A stretch of DNA of 64,000 nt from Algibacter lectus (GTDB lineage Bacteria; Bacteroidota; Bacteroidia; Flavobacteriales; Flavobacteriaceae). How positions within the stretch are numbered: position 1 is the stretch's first letter; the number at the start of each line of letters is the position of its first letter. The translations under genes were made by a program, and so were the position numbers. A model generated the notes under the pieces. The model saw only the letters and a list, made by a program, of their open reading frames with translations. It made no database searches and was not told the DNA's origin. The stretch is from positions 248,001 through 312,000 of the forward strand of contig NZ_FOLN01000004.1 of the NCBI RefSeq assembly GCF_900112395.1. The letters are read 5' to 3'. Positions 19,313-25,992 of the stretch are shown piece by piece.

Positions 19313-19404
19313 CTAACCGCCAATAAAAAGGCTTAACCTAAAAACACTCAAATCCCCTGTTTGAGCACCTTCTAAACAAGAAGTTTAATTATGGGTAAAT
19401 TATT

Positions 19405-19881
19405 ATGAATTACAGTAAACTACCAGCCGATCCAAGTTCATTAGTATTAGGTATTGTAGCCTTAGTATTAGGTTTTGCAGGCTGTTGTTGTTATGGCATT
19501 TTTGCCATTATCCCATTAATAATAGCCATTATTGGTTTAATGAGCGCCAATAGAAGTTTAAAAGAATTTGGCAACAATCCAGATGTCTATACACCACAAA
19601 CTAGAAGTAACGTCTCAACGGCACGCGTGCTAAACATAATTGCCATTGTTTTTAACGGTATTATAGTGCTTATGTTTATAGGTGCACTTATATTCTACGG
19701 CACCATGTGGTCTACAGGTGTTTTTGATGAATTTAAAAACTTTGACAACTTCGAGACAGAGGAGATTTACGAATATGAATCGGATACTATTTTTAGTGAT
19801 ACCGAATACTACGAATCTGAAACTACTATAGACAGCATAGAGGTTGAAGAACTCATAGAACCCACCGATAGCGGTGAATAA
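19405..19881 (+). CDS. CCC-motif membrane protein
   Basis: A 158-residue small inner-membrane protein of unknown function, known in Flavobacteria as the CCC-motif family (similar in layout to DUF4190 proteins). Two long hydrophobic segments (about 12-46 and 73-98) flank a short polar loop; the first carries the C-C-C run in FAGCCCYGIF. The C-terminal 50 residues are very acidic (many Glu/Asp/Ser, a single Lys) and probably face one side of the membrane as a disordered tail. It lies between hmgA and hppD, ending 32 nt before hppD. Whether it takes part in tyrosine degradation is not known. Confidence 0.82.
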   Translation: MNYSKLPADPSSLVLGIVALVLGFAGCCCYGIFAIIPLIIAIIGLMSANRSLKEFGNNPDVYTPQTRSNVSTARVLNIIAIVFNGIIVLMFIGALIFYGTMWSTGVFDEFKNFDNFETEEIYEYESDTIFSDTEYYESETTIDSIEVEELIEPTDSGE

Positions 19882-19913
19882 AACACAAATCCACAACTAA
19901 TAAATAAGATATC

Positions 19914-21074
19914 ATGAGTAAAGATATAGAATCAGTAAACTACGGATTAGAAAAAATATTTGAAGGCGCACAAGATTTCTTACCACTTCTTGGTACCGAT
20001 TATGTAGAATTCTACGTTGGTAACGCGAAACAATCAGCTCATTTTTATAAAACAGCATTCGGTTTTCAATCGCATGCTTATAAAGGTTTAGAAACCGGAT
20101 CTACAGATTCCGTAAGCTACGTGCTTACCCAAGATAAAATCAAACTGGTTCTAACCACACCTTTAAACAGTAAATCGCCAATAAACGAACACATTGTTAA
20201 ACATGGCGATGGCGTAAAAGTAGTTGCTCTTTGGGTAGAAGATGCCCGAAAAGCTTACCAAGAAACTACCAATCGAGGAGCAAAATCGTATATGGAGCCA
20301 ACCGTTGAAACCGACGAACATGGCGAAGTTGTTAGAGCCGGTATTTATACTTACGGCGAAACGGTACACATGTTTGTAGAACGCAAAAACTATAACGGTA
20401 CTTTTTTACCAGGATTTAAGGCATGGAATTCTGACTACAACCCAAAACCTGCCGGACTTAAATACATAGACCACATGGTGGGCAATGTAGGCTGGAACCA
20501 AATGGATACTTGGGTTAAATTTTACGAAGATGTTATGGGCTTTGTAAACTTTTTATCGTTTGATGATAAGCAAATTCATACCGAATATTCGGCCTTAATG
20601 AGTAAGGTAATGAGTAACGGTAACGGCCGTATAAAATTCCCGATAAACGAACCTGCGGAAGGTAAAAAACGCTCGCAAATTGAGGAATATCTAGATTTTT
20701 ATGAAGGTGCAGGCGTGCAGCACATTGCCGTTGCTACAGATGATATTATAAAAACAGTAAGCCAACTAAAAGCTAATGGTGTGGAATTTTTATCGATTCC
20801 GCCAGAGGAATATTATAGAGCCGTACCAGGTAGATTAGAGGCTTACAGCCACGAACTTCGTGAAGATATTGAAGGTCTAAAAAAACTAGGCATTATGATT
20901 GATGCTGACGAAGAAGGGTATTTGCTTCAAATTTTCACAAAACCCGTGGAAGATAGACCGACCTTATTTTTTGAAATTATACAACGTATGGGAGCTAAAG
21001 GCTTTGGTGCTGGTAATTTTAAAGCACTTTTTGAATCTATTGAGCGTGAACAAGCTAAAAGAGGCACACTTTAA
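19914..21074 (+). CDS. hppD: 4-hydroxyphenylpyruvate dioxygenase
   Basis: A cytoplasmic non-haem Fe(II) dioxygenase converting 4-hydroxyphenylpyruvate to homogentisate. The 386 residues form two VOC-fold halves. The iron ligands are visible as H187 (KYIDHMVGNV), H270 (GVQHIAVATDD) and E354 (LFFEIIQRMG), and the C-terminal GAKGFGAGNFKALFESIE helix is the conserved active-site lid. It lies downstream of hmgA and the CCC membrane gene in the same direction, so the three may form one operon. A strong hairpin terminator follows. Confidence 0.97.
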   Translation: MSKDIESVNYGLEKIFEGAQDFLPLLGTDYVEFYVGNAKQSAHFYKTAFGFQSHAYKGLETGSTDSVSYVLTQDKIKLVLTTPLNSKSPINEHIVKHGDGVKVVALWVEDARKAYQETTNRGAKSYMEPTVETDEHGEVVRAGIYTYGETVHMFVERKNYNGTFLPGFKAWNSDYNPKPAGLKYIDHMVGNVGWNQMDTWVKFYEDVMGFVNFLSFDDKQIHTEYSALMSKVMSNGNGRIKFPINEPAEGKKRSQIEEYLDFYEGAGVQHIAVATDDIIKTVSQLKANGVEFLSIPPEEYYRAVPGRLEAYSHELREDIEGLKKLGIMIDADEEGYLLQIFTKPVEDRPTLFFEIIQRMGAKGFGAGNFKALFESIEREQAKRGTL

Positions 21075-21118
21075 TTTTAACCTCAACCATACAACGTTTG
21101 TTGTTATTTAATATTTTT

Positions 21119-21160
21119 AAAACCCGTCTCTTTCTAGAAAAACAAGACGGGTTTTCTTTT
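21119..21160 (+). terminator. Terminator after hppD
   Basis: AAAACCCGTCT (21119-21129) pairs exactly with AGACGGGTTTT (21145-21155), with a 15-nt loop that can itself fold (TTTC/GAAA), followed by CTTTT. It ends directly at the left edge of repeat copy 3. Confidence 0.85.
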
Positions 21161-21244
21161 GCGTTAGCGATTGAACGGCCTGTTTGAGCTCCCGACCTTA
21201 GGAGGAGCGAGTAGTGAAAGCGCGACCCTTTTCGGGTAACGCCC
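21161..21244 (-). repeat. Dispersed intergenic repeat, copy 3 (inverted)
   Basis: Bounded by GCGTTA (21161-21166) and TAACGC (21237-21242). Read on the minus strand it begins GGGCGTTACCCG, then GGGTCGCGCTTTC, and ends CGCTAACGC, matching copy 1 at both ends but with a shorter, different centre. It lies between the hppD terminator and the promoter of the cupin gene. No open frame. Confidence 0.7.
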
Positions 21245-21276
21245 AAATTAGTATTTTTAAATTGGTAACGTTTTGT

Positions 21277-21284
21277 TAACTTTG
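21277..21284 (+). promoter_or_regulatory. -7 promoter element of the cupin/JmjC gene
   Basis: TAACTTTG matches TAnnTTTG and lies 20 nt before the TTG start at 21305. No good -33 TTG is present at 18-20 nt; one TTG lies too close (21262-21264). Confidence 0.5.
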
Positions 21285-21304
21285 ACCCCGAATACAAACA
21301 AGCT

Positions 21305-22165
21305 TTGACGTTGAACTTACAGGATATTCCGCGCGTAAAACATATTACGAAATCGGATTTTATAAAACACTATTTTACACCGCAAAAGCCTGTGGTTATC
21401 GAGCATTTTATCGATGACTGGCCTGCGTATTCTAAATGGAGTTTGGAGTACATGAAGCAAGTGGGTGGCAATATTACCGTGCCACTTTACGATGATAGGC
21501 CTGTGGATTTTAAAGATGGTTTTAATGAGCCACATGCCAAAATGAAACTTGCCGATTACATTGATTTATTGAAGCGCGAGCCCACTAAATTCAGGATATT
21601 CTTGTGGAATGCCTTAAAGGAGATTCCTGTTTTACAGAAAGATTTTACGTTTCCTGATTTTGGTTTACGTTTAATGAAAGGTATACCGATGTTGTTTTTT
21701 GGCGGTGAGAACTCGCATACGTTTATGCACTATGATATTGATTTGGCTAACATTTTTCACTTTCATTTTGAGGGTAAAAAGCAGTGTATTTTGTTTGACC
21801 AAAAGCAGAATAAGTTTTTATACAAAGTGCCTCACGCTTTAATTACTCGCGAGGATATAGACTTTAATAATCCGGATTTTGAAAAATGGCCTGCGTTAAA
21901 AAAAGCAAATGGTTACAAAACGGAACTTAACCATGGCGAAGTACTCTATATGCCCGAAGGTTATTGGCATTATATGCGCTACATAACCCCTGGTTTTTCT
22001 ATGAGTTTGCGTGCTATTGCTAGAAACCCAAAACACTTTGGCAAAGCGATTTACAATGTATTTATTATGCGTAATTACGATAATTTAATGCGTAGAATTA
22101 AAGGGCAAAAATGGATTGATTGGAAAAATGAACAGGCCATACTACGCACAAACAAGCATTTGTAA
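21305..22165 (+). CDS. Cupin-like/JmjC-type Fe(II) 2-oxoglutarate oxygenase
   Basis: A 286-residue member of the cupin_8/JmjC-like hydroxylase family, enzymes that usually hydroxylate amino-acid side chains in proteins. The iron site is suggested by H-x-D in TFMHYDIDLAN and a distal His in PEGYWHYMRY, with the LFFGGENSHTFMHYD and KKQCILFDQ blocks of the family. The start is inferred as TTG at 21305 (a second TTG two codons later is possible), because no in-frame ATG precedes the conserved N-terminus and a -7 element lies 20 nt upstream. It follows the tyrosine genes but has its own promoter. The target is unknown. Confidence 0.85.
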   Translation: MTLNLQDIPRVKHITKSDFIKHYFTPQKPVVIEHFIDDWPAYSKWSLEYMKQVGGNITVPLYDDRPVDFKDGFNEPHAKMKLADYIDLLKREPTKFRIFLWNALKEIPVLQKDFTFPDFGLRLMKGIPMLFFGGENSHTFMHYDIDLANIFHFHFEGKKQCILFDQKQNKFLYKVPHALITREDIDFNNPDFEKWPALKKANGYKTELNHGEVLYMPEGYWHYMRYITPGFSMSLRAIARNPKHFGKAIYNVFIMRNYDNLMRRIKGQKWIDWKNEQAILRTNKHL

Positions 22166-22173
22166 ATTAAACC

Positions 22174-22203
22174 TTTGATTTTAAAAAAGTTGTAATATCT
22201 TTG
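22174..22203 (+). promoter_or_regulatory. Promoter of the small outer-membrane protein gene
   Basis: TTTG (22174-22177), an 18-nt spacer and TATCTTTG (22196-22203) match the Bacteroidetes promoter layout well. The ATG follows at 22227. Confidence 0.7.
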
Positions 22204-22226
22204 CCGACTTAAATAAAACTCAAATC

Positions 22227-22727
22227 ATGAATAAAAATTTAATTTTATTAGTATTAGTTGTACTTAGCGTATCGTTTGCACATTCGCAAGCATTTGAAGG
22301 TAAAGGTGATAATAAATTCCAAGTTGGTGCTAACTTACAAGATAATGGCACTGGACTTAATTTAAGTTACGATTTTGGTGTTGGCGAAAACATTTCAGTT
22401 GGTTTTTCTACTTCATACCTTTTAAGCGTTAACGATGTTATTTTGGATGATGCTTTTGATACACGTTTTGACTTAAGAGCTCGTTTTAATGCTAACCTTG
22501 GTAATGTTATTAATGTTGATGAAAACTTTGATGTTTATCCTGGTTTAAGTCTTGGACTTAAAAACTTTGGTGGTCACTTAGGTGCTCGTTATTTTTTCTC
22601 TGATGGCTTTGGTGTTTATACAGAATTTAATGCGCCTTTCGCTAAATATAAATCTGGAACGTTAACAGCTTCTGAAACTTTACACAATCAATTTACAGTT
22701 AACTTAGGTGCTGTTTTCAACTTATAA
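22227..22727 (+). CDS. Small outer-membrane beta-barrel protein
   Basis: A 166-residue exported protein. The signal peptide is about residues 1-21 (SFAHSQ end). The rest alternates polar and apolar residues in barrel-like strands (for example NLSYDFGVGENISVGFSTSY and FGVYTEFNAPFAKY) and ends in a C-terminal strand closing with VNLGAVFNL, as in outer-membrane barrels. It resembles the flavobacterial DUF6646-type family, but this name is from memory. It has its own well-formed promoter and a shared bidirectional terminator with recX, so it is monocistronic and probably well expressed. The function is unknown. Confidence 0.8.
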   Translation: MNKNLILLVLVVLSVSFAHSQAFEGKGDNKFQVGANLQDNGTGLNLSYDFGVGENISVGFSTSYLLSVNDVILDDAFDTRFDLRARFNANLGNVINVDENFDVYPGLSLGLKNFGGHLGARYFFSDGFGVYTEFNAPFAKYKSGTLTASETLHNQFTVNLGAVFNL

Positions 22728-22766
22728 TATATAGTGTACCCTTACTTTTTTAAGGATAACTTTTAT

Positions 22767-22808
22767 AAAAAAAGCTGATAGAAATAATTTCTATCAGCTT
22801 TTTTTTAT
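22767..22808. terminator. Bidirectional terminator between the barrel gene and recX
   Basis: AAGCTGATAGAAAT (22772-22785) pairs with ATTTCTATCAGCTT (22787-22800), preceded by an A-run and followed by a T-run, so it can stop transcription in both directions. Confidence 0.9.
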
Positions 22809-22812
22809 GCTT

Positions 22813-23289
22813 TTATTTAATGATTTCGTGTGCTTTCTCGTAAACCAAATGAGACTCCCAACCACGATATAGAAAATAATCGACAAACTTTTTACGCTTT
22901 TTGTAAACGTCGCTCTCTTTTAGAGTTTCTACTTTTTTTTCGGCTAACTCATTGAAAGTCTCAATGTAATCCTCGTTTTCAATTTCTAAAAGTGCTCTAT
23001 TTATATTTACTTTACTAATATGCTTTTTCTTGAGTTCCATAGATATGCGCACTCTACCCCAACGCTTAATACGGAACTTTCCGCGTGCAAAAGCCATTGC
23101 AAATCGTTCTTCGTTAAGGAAGTTGTGTTCTATAAGGTGTACGGCAACCACATCGATAACTTCAGGAATCATATTCATGCTAATTAGCTTTTGCCTAACC
23201 TCGTAATGACTACGTTCTTGGTATGCGCAATAATGCTCCATTTTTCTGGTAGCTTCTTCTAAAGTATAAGATTTTGTGGAACGTTGCAT
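22813..23289 (-). CDS. recX: Recombination regulator RecX
   Basis: RecX binds RecA filaments and limits RecA activity. The protein is helical, with the RecX repeat blocks CAYQERSHYEVRQKL, LIEHNFLNEERFAMAFARGK and RIKRWGRVRISMELKKK followed by further three-helix units. I place the start at the ATG at 23289 (MQRSTKSY, 158 residues). An in-frame ATG at 23307 would add MLFLLP, but a perfect -7 element (TATTTTTG on the minus strand, 23303-23296) lies between the two, only 6 nt before the downstream ATG. The message is therefore probably leaderless. It is not adjacent to recA here. Confidence 0.92.
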   Translation of the reverse strand: MQRSTKSYTLEEATRKMEHYCAYQERSHYEVRQKLISMNMIPEVIDVVAVHLIEHNFLNEERFAMAFARGKFRIKRWGRVRISMELKKKHISKVNINRALLEIENEDYIETFNELAEKKVETLKESDVYKKRKKFVDYFLYRGWESHLVYEKAHEIIK

Positions 23290-23295
23290 AGGTAA

Positions 23296-23303
23296 CAAAA
23301 ATA
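23296..23303 (-). promoter_or_regulatory. -7 promoter element of recX
   Basis: On the minus strand this reads TATTTTTG (TAnnTTTG), followed 6 nt later by the ATG at 23289. It decides the start codon of recX against the longer reading at 23307. Confidence 0.6.
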
Positions 23304-23569
23304 ACAATTAGATTAAATAAACGTGCTTTTTAGAACAGTTTTAATAATCGCGCCACCCAGCTTTAAACTTTCTAGCCTTAAGGAAAACAAGCAACTAAAT
23401 TTTATTTTTATCAAAAACAACAAATCACTCATTGATAGCTATTTGCAAATCAACCTAAAAAACAGCTGTTACATCTAGATAAAAAACCTTATTAACTAAT
23501 AATTCTTTATTTTAGTTCAATCTAATTGCCTAAAAAGCAATTAAGAGAACCTTTTAATCCCTAAGAATT

Positions 23570-25975
23570 TTGAAAAAATTATTCCTTTTAATATTAATGC
23601 TTTTAGCCTTTGATTTTGGATTTGGGCAAGAAATAGCTTCTTTTAGCCGACTAAACAGTGCTGGGTGCAGCGGCTCCATTTATGAAGACTCAAATATTAC
23701 CACAACAGGGATTTGTAGAGGTCCAGGGCTACTTCAAAACGGAGGAGTAACATACAACTCAAGAAGATGGACTAGCACTACTACTCTTGATCCTACAGAT
23801 TATCTTGAATGGACTTTAACCGCTAACTCCGGATATCAAATAGATTTAACAACAATGGATATCCGTTATGATCGAAGTGGAGAAGGTCCAAAGCGAGCAG
23901 AAATACAAATAAATACAGGCTCAGGCTTTACAACTATATTTACAGATGCATCGGTTTCTCCATCTGGTGAAAATAATAACATAGATTTATCTAGTTTTTC
24001 GGGAATTACAAACACCATAACTTTTAGAATTTACGCTTACAATTCTGATACTCAGGGTGGAACGTTTGACATAGAAGAACTTACTGTTCCTACTGACAAA
24101 GGTATTATTATAAATGGTTCTGTAATTCTTGCTTCTCCTTGTGTATCAACTTCAATCTGGAACGGATCAACATGGAGTACAGGTACACCCAATTTAACAA
24201 CAGAAGCGATTCTTGATGCCAACTACGATACTAGTAGTAATGGAAACATTCAAGCTTGTAGTTTAACCGTTAGCTCAAACTTCGATCTAACCATTACAAA
24301 CAATACTTTTGTTGAAGTAGAAAACGACCTAACTGTAGAAGCAAATGCAAACATTTATGTAGCATCTCAAGGCGCATTTGTACAAAATGACGATTTAGGA
24401 ACTATTACCTACAATGGCACCATTGAAGTTGAAAAAGTAACGGCCCCAACAAACAACTGGTACGAATACACGTATTGGAGTTCTCCTGTAGTAGGAGAAG
24501 ATATAGACGGCGGCCTAACAGACGCGAAATCAAACAGACGCTATTTATTTAATGCGGAAAACTTTCTAGATTCTACTGCAGAAACTAACAATAACAATGC
24601 AACTATTGCCGGGCAAGATAATATTGATGATAATGGTGACGATTGGGCTAATGTAAGCGGCACGACGATTATGGAAGCAGGTATTGGTTATGCATCTATG
24701 CACGATCCTGTTGGTTTTACTGGTCCTGGTAGTGCTCCATATCAATTTAGTTATAGCTTTGAAGGTGCCTTTAACAATGGTGTAATATCTGTGCCTATTT
24801 ACAGAAACGACTCGGAAAACAACGATATTAACTGGAACTTTATTGGAAATCCATACCCATCAGCGATTGATGCCGATTTGTTTTTAGCAGCCAACAGTAA
24901 TATTTCTACTAGTGTTGCCGGATCAGGATACATAAATGGCGCTATATTTTTATGGTCTCAAAACACACTACCTTCGGCTACCACCAATGGCAACGAACCA
25001 TTAAACTTTTCTAATGATGATTACTCTATTATAAATGCATCTGGCGAAACTACAGGTGGCGATGGCACAACTGCTGCTACATTATCTAATTCAAACAGAG
25101 CAATTTCTTCGGGGCAAGGTTTCTTTGTAGCTTTTTCAGATGGGGCGATACCCATTTCTACTACTGGAGATATATCGGAAGGCGTTATCACATTCAACAA
25201 CTCAATGCGCGTAACCGATGTAGCAGCTAATAGTGTGTTTTTCAAAGGAACATCATCTAAAAACACAAATATTGCAGATAAGCTATGGATTAACTTAACA
25301 TCAGAAGTTGGAGTATATAATCAAATTTTAATAGCCTATGTAAATGGAGCAACTAATGAAGATGATGGATTAACTTTTGATGCTACCAAATACCCAACCA
25401 ATTCGGGTGCAGCTTTATATTCTACTATCGGTAACTCTAATAAAAAGTTTGCCATACAAGGTAAAGCTGTTGAAAGTATTAATGAAGAAGAGGTTATAAA
25501 TCTCGGCTTTACTAATTATATTAATAATGAAATACCATACACCTTATCTATTGATAAACTACAAGGTGATTTTCTAAACAATAACACGGTTTATTTAAAA
25601 GATAATTTACTAAACATTACTCATAACCTATCGGATGGCGATTACAACTTTACTTCAGAAACAGGAGCATTTACAAATCGTTTTGAAGTAGTGTTCAAAG
25701 AAGAAAACACGCTAACAGTTGATGATATTATTAATAACGAAAGTGCTTTCCAAATTATTCAACATGACAGCGACCGTGTTACCTTTAAAACAGGAACGAG
25801 TGCTACTTTAAAATCGATTGCTATTTACGACTTGTTTGGTAGAAAAGTATATCAATTTAAAGGCGGAAATAGTTCGGAAACATTTAATATTCCAAATATA
25901 AAAACAGGTATTTATCTCGCTAAAGCGGAATTATCTACAGGAGTAATAATCACTAAAAAAGCTATAAAAAGATAA
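23570..25975 (+). CDS. Secreted protein with T9SS sorting domain
   Basis: An 801-residue exported protein starting at a TTG (no in-frame ATG precedes the signal peptide KKLFLLILMLLAFDFGFG). The N-terminal region (about 21-190) looks like a beta-sandwich domain. The region from about 290 on (NWYEYTYWSSPVV, IGNPYPSAIDADLF, GQGFFVAF, NSVFFKG, NTVYLKDNLLN) aligns with the last 500 or so residues of the protein at 1188. The last 75 residues are a type A T9SS signal (LKSIAIYDLFGRKVYQF, KTGIYLAKAEL, KKAIKR). No catalytic motif was recognised; a role as a surface or matrix protein is likely. A 7-bp inverted repeat (TAATTGC 23523-23529 and GCAATTA 23537-23543) lies 27 nt upstream and may be an operator. 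Confidence 0.85.
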   Translation: MKKLFLLILMLLAFDFGFGQEIASFSRLNSAGCSGSIYEDSNITTTGICRGPGLLQNGGVTYNSRRWTSTTTLDPTDYLEWTLTANSGYQIDLTTMDIRYDRSGEGPKRAEIQINTGSGFTTIFTDASVSPSGENNNIDLSSFSGITNTITFRIYAYNSDTQGGTFDIEELTVPTDKGIIINGSVILASPCVSTSIWNGSTWSTGTPNLTTEAILDANYDTSSNGNIQACSLTVSSNFDLTITNNTFVEVENDLTVEANANIYVASQGAFVQNDDLGTITYNGTIEVEKVTAPTNNWYEYTYWSSPVVGEDIDGGLTDAKSNRRYLFNAENFLDSTAETNNNNATIAGQDNIDDNGDDWANVSGTTIMEAGIGYASMHDPVGFTGPGSAPYQFSYSFEGAFNNGVISVPIYRNDSENNDINWNFIGNPYPSAIDADLFLAANSNISTSVAGSGYINGAIFLWSQNTLPSATTNGNEPLNFSNDDYSIINASGETTGGDGTTAATLSNSNRAISSGQGFFVAFSDGAIPISTTGDISEGVITFNNSMRVTDVAANSVFFKGTSSKNTNIADKLWINLTSEVGVYNQILIAYVNGATNEDDGLTFDATKYPTNSGAALYSTIGNSNKKFAIQGKAVESINEEEVINLGFTNYINNEIPYTLSIDKLQGDFLNNNTVYLKDNLLNITHNLSDGDYNFTSETGAFTNRFEVVFKEENTLTVDDIINNESAFQIIQHDSDRVTFKTGTSATLKSIAIYDLFGRKVYQFKGGNSSETFNIPNIKTGIYLAKAELSTGVIITKKAIKR

Positions 25976-25992
25976 TTAGGTTTACACCGAAA

